Of a stretch of DNA of 64,000 nucleotides, positions 34,901 through 45,223 are shown in pieces. The position numbers and the translations under genes are program-made. The stretch is from a bacterium ADurb.Bin243 (GTDB lineage: Bacteria; Muiribacteriota; UBA9980). The notes under the pieces are model-generated. The model saw nothing but the letters and a program-made list of their open reading frames with translations. It searched no databases and was not told the DNA's origin. The stretch covers positions 1-64,000 of the forward strand of contig MWBZ01000002.1 in assembly GCA_002069765.1 (NCBI GenBank), given 5' to 3'. Each line of letters opens with the position of its first letter. Position 1 is the stretch's first letter.

Positions 34901-37088
34901 CGGTTCCGGTTTTCCAGGTGACGCCGGCTGTCGGACCCGTCGCGTCGATTGAATATTCCATCGATGTCGTGACGTTTTTGAGGCACATTTTGTTTTCGCC
35001 CTGCATTTTATCTATAGTCACTTTTGTAAGATCGGCTTGCGGCAGAGGGGGAACGGCAATGGTGAAATCGGCCGGCTCCGAAACCGGCGAATCGAACATG
35101 CCGGACTTGTATGCGACCGCCTTCACGGAGAACTTGCCGAATTTGTTTATCATGAGCGGCGAAGCGTATTTAGCGGATAATTTTGAAGGCGCGGTTCCGT
35201 CTAGCGTATAATATATTTCAGCGTCAGATGTGGCGCATGTTATCGTTACCTGCGTCTGGCTGAAGAAAAAACCGCCGTTCGGCGATATGGCGGGAGCGGA
35301 AACCGTTTCGGTCGGCACTACGTAAGCCGCGGCGATAACGGCCGAATCGCCCATCTCGTCTTTTACCGCGACGGCTTTTATATCGAGCGGCCTTGTTATC
35401 TGAAGCGGCGACGAATAAAGCGTTCCGTTCGCGGCTGACGGCGTCGTTCCGTCTAGCGTGTAGTAAATTCTGGCGCCTTCGGTGGAGGTAGTAATAGTGA
35501 CTTCAAGCGTCGTTTCATAGGTTCCTCCGGCGAAAGAGAAAGCTGGTTCGGCTACTGGAAATCGTATCGGATAACGCGCTTCGCTGATTTCAGAATCGGC
35601 CATGCCGTCTTTTACCGCAAACGCTTTGATTGTAGTGGTTTTTGAGACGGTAACTGGGTTTTCGTATTTCAGGCCCGCTTTTGTGGGAACTCCGCCGTCG
35701 ACGGTATAATAAATCGTAGCGCCTGGCGTCGCGCAAATCAATTCAACTTCCTGCGTTGAGGTATATACGGAGCTGCCTACCGGTTTGAATACGGGCGGGG
35801 AAACGGGGAAAACTATAACATATTTAACTTCGGCGGCCAATGAGTCTTTCATGCCTGCTTTTATCGCGATCGCTTTTATAGTGACGCTTTTCGCGATTTC
35901 AACCGGCCCGCTATATTTAATGCTGTTTTTCGATGGAACGGTTTCGTCGATGGTGTAATAAATCGTTGCGCCGGGCGTCGCGCAGCTGATTTCGATTTCA
36001 CGGGTCGAATTATATGCCGCGGCGGCCGGCTTGAACTCCGGCGCGGAAACTTGCGGCAGTTCAGGAATTGTTATCGTGTATTCCGCTGTAGCGACCTGCG
36101 AATCCCTCATTCCTTCTTTTACCGCGATCGCTTTAATCGTAACGCTAGACGAAACTTCTATCGTGCCGCTGTATAGTATTCCGCTTACAACTGACGGAGC
36201 GGAGCCGTTCAGCGTATAATAAATCGACGCGCCTTCGGTTATAGACGTCAAAGTCACGCTCTGAGTCGCTTTATATTCGCCGCCGTTAACACTGAAAATG
36301 GGCATGGTGGCCGTGTTCACATTCGTGTATGTTTCGCTTGCGGCGTCTGAATCGAGCATGTCGCTTTTAACCGCTACAGCAGTCACCGTTAGAGTTGTGC
36401 TGATTGAAAATGGGTTACTATAGCGTATTCCGAGCGAAGAGGGCTTTGTACCGTCCAGAGTGTAATAAATATACGCGCCAGGAGTATCGGTGCTCATTTT
36501 TACAATTATCTCGTTTTCGAACGTGCAGCCGGCGGGGGTCAAGACCGGTTTCGAAACTTTTGCCAGCGGAAGGTCGAACGAGTATGACGCCGAAACGACT
36601 TCCGAATCAAGCATTTTAGCTTTCGACGCAACCGCTTTCAACACGCACGATTTAATCAAATTAAACGGGCCGCTATAGACCGAACCGTTGCTTACCGAAG
36701 GAAGCGTGCCGTCCAGCGTATAAATGATCGCCGCGCCGGCGGTCGCCGAACTCAAAGAAACGCTTTGCGTAGTATCATAGGCGCCCGATGCGAGAGAAAT
36801 TAAGGGTTTTTGAACTTTTTCGGCCGCCGCTTCGATAGTATATACCGCGACTGCCATATCGGACGTTTCCATGCCGTCTTTATACGCTATGGCAAGGGCC
36901 TTTAACGATGAGGACACGCCGAACGGGCGTTCATAGACAGTACCGTTCGTTTCGGACGGTTTCGTTCCATCGAGAGTATATTTAATTATATCCCCGGGCG
37001 TGGCCGAGCTCAAGGATACGCTCTGCGTGGCGTAATAAGTGCTTCCCAGGGGATTAAAAACCGGCGCGGAAACCTTCGGGCGTGCCAT
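31938..37088 (-). CDS. Giant surface protein, chitobiase-type repeats plus seven-bladed propeller (3' part of a split gene)
   Basis: A 1716-residue product with eight repeats of about 80 residues (1 to about 660), each with the chitobiase/hexosaminidase C-terminal motif such as IYYTLDGTKPS. A middle region of Ig-like strands (about 670-1290) follows, then a C-terminal region with seven blade-like repeats around LYAGGDFSQAGG and W-x-x-IG/VG. It has no signal peptide and opens mid-repeat (MARPKVSAPVFNP). The upstream ORF ends in the same frame at a TAA only three codons before this ATG and in the middle of an identical repeat, so the two were one 2200-residue lipoprotein gene. No Shine-Dalgarno precedes this ATG. 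Adhesion or sugar binding is inferred only from the repeat type. Confidence 0.85.
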   Translation of the reverse strand: MARPKVSAPVFNPLGSTYYATQSVSLSSATPGDIIKYTLDGTKPSETNGTVYERPFGVSSSLKALAIAYKDGMETSDMAVAVYTIEAAAEKVQKPLISLASGAYDTTQSVSLSSATAGAAIIYTLDGTLPSVSNGSVYSGPFNLIKSCVLKAVASKAKMLDSEVVSASYSFDLPLAKVSKPVLTPAGCTFENEIIVKMSTDTPGAYIYYTLDGTKPSSLGIRYSNPFSISTTLTVTAVAVKSDMLDSDAASETYTNVNTATMPIFSVNGGEYKATQSVTLTSITEGASIYYTLNGSAPSVVSGILYSGTIEVSSSVTIKAIAVKEGMRDSQVATAEYTITIPELPQVSAPEFKPAAAAYNSTREIEISCATPGATIYYTIDETVPSKNSIKYSGPVEIAKSVTIKAIAIKAGMKDSLAAEVKYVIVFPVSPPVFKPVGSSVYTSTQEVELICATPGATIYYTVDGGVPTKAGLKYENPVTVSKTTTIKAFAVKDGMADSEISEARYPIRFPVAEPAFSFAGGTYETTLEVTITTSTEGARIYYTLDGTTPSAANGTLYSSPLQITRPLDIKAVAVKDEMGDSAVIAAAYVVPTETVSAPAISPNGGFFFSQTQVTITCATSDAEIYYTLDGTAPSKLSAKYASPLMINKFGKFSVKAVAYKSGMFDSPVSEPADFTIAVPPLPQADLTKVTIDKMQGENKMCLKNVTTSMEYSIDATGPTAGVTWKTGTGADIPLEFPGAPELGAPKANAPSYGGGADTSPYIVVRDKNYTNRLRGLGRYNSLPLSNSSSSDHSWSLDALSAKIVHGKPNYGNSADFKLYLYVGTTASNGTPVGGGYQLGDVASGNRTSIPIPSSDKASWTAADYFSFYLKNTNNTADDTSDDYYYAICTPVKVSAGPDMANNTAAALVNAADGGAYAPAGIANIDGGDKGVTLRPGLSLSANESVILKVVKANTILAEASSSANGVTPIFGGNTANVTYSGDIVAASGGKLNFNVDSRAIGAGSDVSVAAAKKDSNGNISLAGAEVIINYSTTRPSAPSNLDFAGLNNNGGILKMDADKAIGTGSGTLIVFTDNDGIFDSTNTTSKAKTPAAQNFAAAGASYSFTKTMAGADYVWAPADFAGKFVGYAVLDEATGNISAVSFDGIVPAAPDGADQAAGDLALLNLEYQDAANLRLKSAGNLSQASMKVLATANGGTNWHELGATDASKVFSASGNNLPVAQYTSASIVKYAYKNATGNVSAPSNQDGEVVTVSKFGGGNIAIGTDCTIKVYFTGSGAKVLANVANAQNIVTVSTVKSGAVITLGTNINDFAQNATGVTIDMNVDVSVHVLDRRESDWAWKAHADANNIVSVTGGHVTAPASSLKGVFIQWSALGSGMNTEPNSIVVATDGTLYAGGQFVTAGGADANHVAKWNGTSWAPLLDSGANGLTGGNVSALAYDNINNVLYAGGDFSQAGGKPAQWLAKWDVATSTWSAVGDVGKPDNTVRSLLITPGGTLYAGGDSKQDSKHIWQYDSVNGWKPVGGGTNGGVFAMTYDQTNNVIYVGGEFTECYNSGSTIISRNAARWNIGSQTWEAIGTGIESKDVKSIAIDSGGAVYFGGLLYSGGGGYINKWHGNSWSSINGVNDEVKALVFDNANNILYAGGSFSSIGGVSSVSRIAQCDLATNTWAKVGAGMGGGGIYTLAVASDGTLYAAGFFYRAGEVTSDDILMNRIAKR

Positions 37089-37097
37089 ATCTATGTT

Positions 37098-38588
37098 TTA
37101 CGCCGCCGAACTCACGCCCGAAAAGGCTTTGCCGATTATCGAGACGGCCTTTAACAAGGCGGTTTTGGCTATGATTATGGGCGAAGTATAAACGGTTCCG
37201 TTATCAGCCGAAGGGAGGCTTCCGTCTAACGTATATTTCATAATTGCGTTTTCAGAAGCCGTTTTCAGCGTCACGCTTATCGTCGAATCGTAATTGCCGC
37301 CGGGGATCGATATTTCAGGCGCCATAACGGCTGTGTTTTTATCTATTATCGACGCGCTGCCGTCCGTCGTACTGGCATGGTTCGCGCCTTTATTGCCGTA
37401 TTTATCGTAAACTTCCTCGATAATAAAACTCACTCTGTCCGTGTCGGTTTCATTAACCGTCAGAGCCGCCCTGAACGAAAGTTCATTCACGGCCGTTACG
37501 GCCGCCGTGCGTCCCAGAATTCTAACGAGCGGCAGACTGATTAAAGGTTCGCTCGCGCGAAGTTCGACGAAAACGGATTCGCCGGCTTTAACGGCCGATG
37601 GCGATATGGAGGCGAATTCAATGGCCGGAGGCGTCGTGTCGATCGGTTCGTCTATCGTGTTCTGTATTACTCCCCTGACCGCGTTATTGCTCGAGCGCGC
37701 GTCGATTACCGTTTCTGAAAGTTGAACGCTGCGGGGCAGGTTTGACTCGTTAAATACTCTTATTACGTCGTTATTTTCAGAATTCAGCACGGCGACATAT
37801 GATCCGAGGATGGTTGATGCGTCGGGACTGTTGCCCAGCGCCTGATTCAGCTCATTTTTTACATCGGCGCTAATTGCGGGCGAAGCCAGTATTGTCGTTA
37901 CCGTCTGGACCGCCTTCGAAAATTCATCGACGATCGACCGGCCGCCGACATTGTTTTCTATTATCGTATCGAAGCGCGTCGCCTCGTTTGTTTTGATTTC
38001 CCTGATTATGTTTTCAGCCGTCTCTTCGTCTCCGGAAATAGTTATTATGGGCATATCCGGATTGACGTTTTTTGCGATAGCCAGAAGCGAGCGCGCCGTC
38101 GATTTCGGATCGACCGTCATGCCTCTGACCGTGATGCGCCTGACCGCGCTGGGAACTTCTTTATATGCGGGAACGCGACCCGGGGTAGCTAAAAGTAAAT
38201 TCTTGCCGTTTTCCTTTTCTTTTATAATAATAAGCGGCGACACTCGCGAGGAAGATATCGGGATTATCATGCTGAACATATTGCCGTTGAGCGTTACCGG
38301 TGCAAGCTCACGCGTTTGGGTCGGATCGTCCCGGTCGACCACTATAATTATATAACGACTGCTGAATTCGGTTGCGCCGGCTGCTCGAGAAGGAGCGAAA
38401 GCTACGCCGCCGCCTTTCGTCATATCCGGCAGAGGGCCTTCTATCAAGAGATCTTTATCGGTCCGGGGCGCGGCGGCAGGGTTAAGTTCATTGCTTGGGC
38501 TGTTTTCATCGCAATCGCAACCGGCAAAAATAAAACACGCCAGCACAAAAAATAACGTTAGAATTCGAGCAGGGTTTTTCACGGCCAA
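37098..38588 (-). CDS. Surface lipoprotein, 5' part of the split chitobiase-repeat gene
   Basis: A 496-residue product with a lipoprotein signal (lipobox FAGC, Cys24) and an acidic stretch. A middle domain (about 50-310) is of unknown type, and an Ig-like domain opens TPPAIEFASISPSAVKAGES. From about residue 415 comes the first chitobiase-type repeat, ending GKAFSGVSSAA at TAA 37100-37098. Other repeats end A-Y-T/S-I/F at this point, so the TAA stands where Tyr is expected. Translation continuing in frame gives NIDMARPKVSAPVF, matching the inter-repeat linkers of the downstream ORF. It is probably a recent nonsense mutation, a sequencing error, or regulated readthrough. Confidence 0.85.
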   Translation of the reverse strand: MAVKNPARILTLFFVLACFIFAGCDCDENSPSNELNPAAAPRTDKDLLIEGPLPDMTKGGGVAFAPSRAAGATEFSSRYIIIVVDRDDPTQTRELAPVTLNGNMFSMIIPISSSRVSPLIIIKEKENGKNLLLATPGRVPAYKEVPSAVRRITVRGMTVDPKSTARSLLAIAKNVNPDMPIITISGDEETAENIIREIKTNEATRFDTIIENNVGGRSIVDEFSKAVQTVTTILASPAISADVKNELNQALGNSPDASTILGSYVAVLNSENNDVIRVFNESNLPRSVQLSETVIDARSSNNAVRGVIQNTIDEPIDTTPPAIEFASISPSAVKAGESVFVELRASEPLISLPLVRILGRTAAVTAVNELSFRAALTVNETDTDRVSFIIEEVYDKYGNKGANHASTTDGSASIIDKNTAVMAPEISIPGGNYDSTISVTLKTASENAIMKYTLDGSLPSADNGTVYTSPIIIAKTALLKAVSIIGKAFSGVSSAA

Positions 38589-38759
38589 CCTCCCATAAAA
38601 ATCATATCAAAACTGTAAAAGAAAATAGTCTTTTTTAGAATAAACCCTTTTTTACCGGAAGTACACGAGTCTATTCCAGAAAAAAATCGCGTTAAAAGTT
38701 AGAGTTTAATTTAAACGTATTTTTCTCCTTTATCGGCCTATGGCCGAATGAAATGCGCC

Positions 38760-39107
38760 TCAGGCGGAGGCGTTACCGTCTTCGTCGCGGTGCGCTATAA
38801 CGAGAATTTTGTGGTAACCGTGGTCTTCGAAGAAAAATACGTTGTCGACGTCCCAGCCTTCAGCGAAAAGCTTGTTTAAATGTATTGACGGCGATATATA
38901 AGCGCGCTTGACCTCCCATTTGTTTTTAAATTGTATCACTTTTTCATGTTCTTTTCTTTCGTTTTGAAAACGCAGGATTTCTTCGTCCTCGTCGGTTATG
39001 GGCACTGGATTGCCAAGGACCGCGTTATGATAGCCGTGGGTCCCGGGCTTGACGATAGGGTATTTCATAAATTCGCAAAGATTGAATTCGAAAGATTTTT
39101 TTATCAT
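38760..39107 (-). CDS. Small protein of unknown function
   Basis: A 115-residue soluble protein with many charged residues, no signal peptide and no membrane segment. It is not recognised. GGGAGAG lies about nine bases before ATG 39107, which supports translation. It sits between two minus-strand surface-protein genes, with 51 bases to the upstream gene, so cotranscription is likely. The C-terminal part (NVFFFEDHGYHKILVIAHRD) reads like the beta-strand end of a small alpha/beta fold. Confidence 0.65.
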   Translation of the reverse strand: MIKKSFEFNLCEFMKYPIVKPGTHGYHNAVLGNPVPITDEDEEILRFQNERKEHEKVIQFKNKWEVKRAYISPSIHLNKLFAEGWDVDNVFFFEDHGYHKILVIAHRDEDGNASA

Positions 39108-39158
39108 AAAACCGACTCTCCCTTATTCCAATATTTTAGAGCGTTTTTGCCGCGCGGC

Positions 39159-41246
39159 TTACCTTGTTTCCGGATAAGCGTTGAAATCGGCGATATATTT
39201 CCACCAGTTGTTTTGCTTTCCGTCGGCGTTGACGCCTTCGGCGTGAGGAATTCTCTTTAGCCACCATTTGTGATGCTCGCGCATGTCGCCGCCGCCCCAG
39301 TCGTCGCATGTGACTATCCTGCCGGCGCCCGTGAGGTTGGGCCAGTTAAACCAGTCGTCGCATGTGCTGAAAACGGGACGGCTGTTGCCCCAGTCGTAGT
39401 CGCGCAGGCTGTTGGGCGCCCAGTGGCAGCTGCCGGCAGAGGCCCGGCCTGGATCGTAACGGTCGTAATTCGTGAATTTCTGCCAGTTGTTGAGCTTTTC
39501 CCACGGTTGAGGCGGTCCCGCCTGGGCCCTGCCGTAGACTCTGTCCATTATCGACTCGGCCCTGTGGCAGTAGTTTTCAAGCATTTCTCCGATTCCGCGG
39601 CCGTAGTTGAACCACATTATAACGAAATTTTTTCCAGGTTCCTCGATAGTTATGGGCGGCGAGTTGCACCAGTAAGCGGTCGGCCCGGCCATCTGCGACT
39701 CGTAAGCGCCGAACCAGTGTGCGCCGAATAAAATAACTTCGTCGATTTCACCAGATTTTATGCGCCAGGCGATGTTGAAATCTTTTATGACGGCGGCGTA
39801 GTCCAGCGCCGAAGGCTCGTGCCATGGCGCCTGCCCGCGAAGGCATGCCATGAAAGTTTCATCCGTATATCGGAATCCGTCTTTTTTTACGGGATATTCG
39901 TCTATGTCCAGCCATTCTACTATCCGGTATTTGGCGTTGCGGTTGCTGCAATTTTTAAGGTCGTTAATATATTGCTCCGCCATCGGCCGCGGATCGTTCC
40001 GGCCTTCGCAGAGCGTATGAAGCCTTGCTCCGCCCTCCGATTCGACGATAGGGTCGTAATTTATCACAAGGACCTTGAAAATTTTAGGATTTGCGGGCGG
40101 CGGCGTGTCGTCGAAAGTGACCGAAGTTAAATCGGTGCTGGCGGTGACGCGGTTGCCGGCCAGCCCCGCGGTGTCGGCATAATCGATCGTGAACAGGACC
40201 CTTCCGCGCGCATCTCCGGGCGCCATGACGTAAGAAGCCCGGTATTCGTTGCAGCCTGCGGCGGCTGGCTCTACACTGCGGCCGGCTATGGTTACGGCCG
40301 GCATTGCATTGAGCGTTTTAGTCGATGCGAATTTTAAAGTCACCGTGTCGCCGGTTACGGCCCTGTCGCTAGCCGTGTTCGAAGACGAGACCGAAACGTA
40401 TTTCATCGCGGGGCGGCTTGTGTCGAAAGTCACCGCGGTTGCGTCTGTCGTGCTTATTACATCGGCCCCGCGGTTTCCGGCGAGGTCGTAAAATTCGATT
40501 GAAAAACCTGCGTTTCCGGCCCTGATATCGTTAAAGTCAAGTATGCATTCGGCGAAATAATTAACGCTTCCGGCCGTGTAGGGTATAACGAAATTGCCGG
40601 CGAGCGCAAAACCGTGATTAGGGCGCAGAGGTTCGCTCGAAACGTAGGACAGGGTGAGCACGTCGCCGGCGATGGCCGCGGACGGATCGATGTTGCTCGA
40701 TGCTAGCGATACATAAGTGAGCGCGGGCGGCGTCTTATCGAACTTTACCGGCGCGCCCGAGGTTATGTCTGAACGGGTGCAGTCCTGGCCCGTTGAGTTT
40801 TTATAGATAATCGAAAAAGGTATTACTCCTTCGGCGTCGGTGGAATCCATTATTTTTGAGGCGGTGTAGGCGTTCGTGCCGCTCGAGCTGACGGGCGAAG
40901 GTTTTCCGGCTATCGTGACCGACGGCGCCCCGGTTAGAGGGCCGACGGCTTTAAATGAGACGCTTACCAGGCTCCCCGGCATGGCGTAAGAATGGTTTAT
41001 GGCGTTGTTAGAGACTATCGAGATGCCGGTTAATGTGATGTCTTTTAATACGGATACCGCGGAGGCGCAGGTGGTAGAATTAACAGGGTTTCTTGCGCCG
41101 CCGGATTCGTCGAGGTAAGCGATTTCGAAATTCTGCGTTCCGGTCTTTGAATTCATCGGCTGATAAAGCGTCTGAGAATAAGAAAGACCGGAAAAAATAA
41201 AAATAAAAATAAAAATGAAAGCGGCGCCGAAAAAATTTTTAATCAT
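39159..41246 (-). CDS. Exported Ig-like protein with uncharacterised W/C-rich C-terminal domain
   Basis: A 695-residue secreted protein. A signal peptide (1-25) is followed by three Ig-like domains of about 100 residues (each opening like SIVSNNAINHSYAMPGSLVS or VSLASSNIDPSAAIAGD) to about residue 390. A distinct C-terminal domain (390-695) follows. It has conserved-looking phrases: VLVINYDPIVES, SGEIDEVILFGAHWFGAYES, WCNSPP, VIMWFNYGRGIGEMLENYCHR, and several CDDW motifs. I recall similar sequences in exported proteins of other bacteria, without an assigned function. GGAG lies six bases before ATG. The Ig domains resemble the one in the 38588 lipoprotein, so both may serve the cell surface. 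Confidence 0.8.
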   Translation of the reverse strand: MIKNFFGAAFIFIFIFIFSGLSYSQTLYQPMNSKTGTQNFEIAYLDESGGARNPVNSTTCASAVSVLKDITLTGISIVSNNAINHSYAMPGSLVSVSFKAVGPLTGAPSVTIAGKPSPVSSSGTNAYTASKIMDSTDAEGVIPFSIIYKNSTGQDCTRSDITSGAPVKFDKTPPALTYVSLASSNIDPSAAIAGDVLTLSYVSSEPLRPNHGFALAGNFVIPYTAGSVNYFAECILDFNDIRAGNAGFSIEFYDLAGNRGADVISTTDATAVTFDTSRPAMKYVSVSSSNTASDRAVTGDTVTLKFASTKTLNAMPAVTIAGRSVEPAAAGCNEYRASYVMAPGDARGRVLFTIDYADTAGLAGNRVTASTDLTSVTFDDTPPPANPKIFKVLVINYDPIVESEGGARLHTLCEGRNDPRPMAEQYINDLKNCSNRNAKYRIVEWLDIDEYPVKKDGFRYTDETFMACLRGQAPWHEPSALDYAAVIKDFNIAWRIKSGEIDEVILFGAHWFGAYESQMAGPTAYWCNSPPITIEEPGKNFVIMWFNYGRGIGEMLENYCHRAESIMDRVYGRAQAGPPQPWEKLNNWQKFTNYDRYDPGRASAGSCHWAPNSLRDYDWGNSRPVFSTCDDWFNWPNLTGAGRIVTCDDWGGGDMREHHKWWLKRIPHAEGVNADGKQNNWWKYIADFNAYPETR

Positions 41247-41289
41247 GCCATTCTCCGTAACGGCGTGTTTCCTGGTTATCGCAATCCCG

Positions 41290-42624
41290 TCAAATTAATT
41301 TATACCTGAATCCGGTGGAATCGGTAATCCAGCCTTCATCGTGAGACGGCGGTTGGCGTTTTTCGCCGGCACGGCCGTTCTTCGGGGATGCCTGGCGGCG
41401 CGATGTTTCGCCTGCCGGGCCTTTTGAAGGGCGCGTGGTTCTTGCGGCGGTTTTATTGCGGTCGGTTTCGGCGTGTTTTGCTTCCGTTTTAGCCGGTTTC
41501 TGGCCGAGACCGGGAATATCCATGCGTTGTATATTGAACCCGCCGTTTTTTTCGATACGCTTGAGGTCGTATAATTCTTTGCCGACTACGAAAGTGAAGG
41601 AAGTTCCGAGTTTTCCGGCCCTGCCCGTTCTTCCGATGCGGTGCGTGTAATCTTCGTCGTCTCTTGGCAGGTCGTAATTAATAACGGTGTCTATATCGCT
41701 TATGTCTATGCCGCGTCCGGCGACGTCTGTCGCGACAAGTATTTTAACCGAGCCGTCACGGAAAGAATTCATGACCATTTCGCGTCTGCACTGCTCATGG
41801 CCGCCATGGATGCCCCTGGCGCGGTAGCCGGCTCCGCTCAATCTGCTCACCACACGATCTACCATCGATTTGGTATTTACGAAAATAAGAGCGGCCTTTA
41901 TATCGCGCTGGTCTATAATGCGGGTGAGAGCGTCGAATTTTTGCGTTTCGGGCAGCTCGCAATAAAATTGATCTATCTTCGGCACTTCGTTTTTATGGTC
42001 GGTGGTGTCGATGTGGACCGGGTTTTTCAGGTGCTTTTTCATGAGCCGCATTATATCGGGGCTCATGGTAGCTGAAAACATGGCGGTCTGGCGGGTTTGA
42101 GGAACATAGCTCAGGATGTCTTCCACGTCGTCGCGGAAACCCATATTGAGCATTTCGTCGGCTTCGTCGAGCACGACGAAATTGACTTCGTCGAGCCGGA
42201 TCGTTCCGCGCCACATATGGTCTATAAGCCGTCCCGGCGTTCCGACGACTATCTGAGGGTGCTGCGTAAGCGCGCGGAGCTGGAGGCTTATATCCTGCCC
42301 GCCGTAAGCGGTTACGATTGTGAGGCCGTCATAATACTTAAAAAGCCTGCGGAATTCTTCCGTCACCTGTATGGCCAGCTCGCGCGTGGGGCATACCACG
42401 AGGGTTTGAAGCCCGCGGCGGGCGTCGATGCGCTCGATTGCGGGTATTGCGAATGCGGCCGTTTTTCCGCTTCCGGTACGCGCCTGGGCTATGATATCGC
42501 GGCCTTCGATCAGAACAGGTATGGCGGCGGCCTGTATCGGCGTGGCGTCGGAAAATCCCATTTCGGCCACTGCTTTTTTCATGTGTTGCGACAGGTTGAG
42601 TTCTTCGAATTTAGTCTTTTGCAT
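41290..42624 (-). CDS. DEAD-box ATP-dependent RNA helicase
   Basis: A 444-residue helicase with all core motifs: Q motif region (FSDATPIQAAAIPVL), motif I ARTGSGKTAA, motif Ib TPGRL, motif II VLDEADEML, motif III SAT, and HRIGRTGR motif VI. The C-terminal 75 residues are basic and low complexity, as in CshA/RhlE-type enzymes that help ribosome assembly and mRNA decay. I chose ATG 42624 because AAGG is eight bases upstream; GTG 42633 would overlap that site. Confidence 0.93.
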   Translation of the reverse strand: MQKTKFEELNLSQHMKKAVAEMGFSDATPIQAAAIPVLIEGRDIIAQARTGSGKTAAFAIPAIERIDARRGLQTLVVCPTRELAIQVTEEFRRLFKYYDGLTIVTAYGGQDISLQLRALTQHPQIVVGTPGRLIDHMWRGTIRLDEVNFVVLDEADEMLNMGFRDDVEDILSYVPQTRQTAMFSATMSPDIMRLMKKHLKNPVHIDTTDHKNEVPKIDQFYCELPETQKFDALTRIIDQRDIKAALIFVNTKSMVDRVVSRLSGAGYRARGIHGGHEQCRREMVMNSFRDGSVKILVATDVAGRGIDISDIDTVINYDLPRDDEDYTHRIGRTGRAGKLGTSFTFVVGKELYDLKRIEKNGGFNIQRMDIPGLGQKPAKTEAKHAETDRNKTAARTTRPSKGPAGETSRRQASPKNGRAGEKRQPPSHDEGWITDSTGFRYKLI

Positions 42625-42986
42625 AATTTTCACCTTACATATAAATAATCAAAAAATTATCGGAAATAAAAAATAATTTGAGAAAAATTACTTTTAGATT
42701 TTAATAACTTTAAAAAAACACAGGCGATTTAACGCACGATAATTTAATGTCAAAATACCATATTTTATGGATAATGTCAACTGTTAAGGCGTTAAATGCA
42801 AAAATAAAGTCTCAAGCGATGGACGCGGCGGCGCGCAAAAAACAAAACCGCATAATTTTATTTGAATTATTTACCCGATTCTGTTATAATGAAAATTCAA
42901 AAAGCTATGATTTTTGCCGGCCAAATATAAGCATGTGTGAATATTCATCAGCGTGGGCATTATAAAGAAACGGAAAGGGAAAATTT
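42625..42986. other. Intergenic region between divergent helicase and gmd genes
   Basis: An AT-rich 362-base gap. It holds the gmd promoter (42862-42890) and, presumably, the helicase promoter on the other strand, which I could not pinpoint. A 72-codon frame at 42747-42965 crosses the gmd promoter, lacks a ribosome-binding site and is not believed. Confidence 0.6.
42862..42890 (+). promoter_or_regulatory. Promoter of the gmd-fcl operon
   Basis: TTGAAT 42862-42867, 17-base spacer, TATAAT 42885-42890. The leader is about 90 bases. Confidence 0.75.
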
Positions 42987-44947
<1,961 letters not shown>

Positions 44948-44984
44948 AATTTCGAATATGAACTTTTTTAAGGCGGATAAAGAA

Positions 44985-45192
44985 GGTTCTTTTTCATATC
45001 GTAATGGGTAAAATATTTAAATTAAGTTGAGAGTTCAGAGTGGAGAGTTGAGAACTAAAGGACTTTTGGAAATTTCGATAAGGCGTTTTAATATTTTATA
45101 TATAAAGCTCGCAGGGCGAGCCCCAGCCTAAACTATTCACTATCCACTCTACACTGTTCACTAATAAACTTACCCACATGAAATGAATAAGA
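44985..45192 (-). repeat. Dispersed intergenic repeat, copy 2
   Basis: The reverse complement of copy 1 at 8543-8752 over its full length, with about fifteen differences. The GCTCG/CGAGC hairpin stem is kept while its loop differs (CAGGG here). It separates fcl from the HEAT gene, ending 31 bases before ATG 45224, so the HEAT gene's promoter is probably within or next to it. Confidence 0.85.
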
Positions 45193-45223
45193 TCCATAAA
45201 GAATAATACCCCGGGAGGAAACG

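Noticed and set aside
31938-37088. Phase-variable repeat tract explaining the split gene
   Set aside because: The break is a single in-frame TAA with no homopolymer or short tandem repeat at the site.
22494-41246. Defence island or secretion system in the surface/signalling region
   Set aside because: No nuclease, toxin, secretion ATPase or other defence domain was seen; repeats and Ig domains are surface-protein features.
42747-42965. 72-codon frame upstream of gmd
   Set aside because: It covers the gmd promoter and lacks a Shine-Dalgarno; no homology is recognised.
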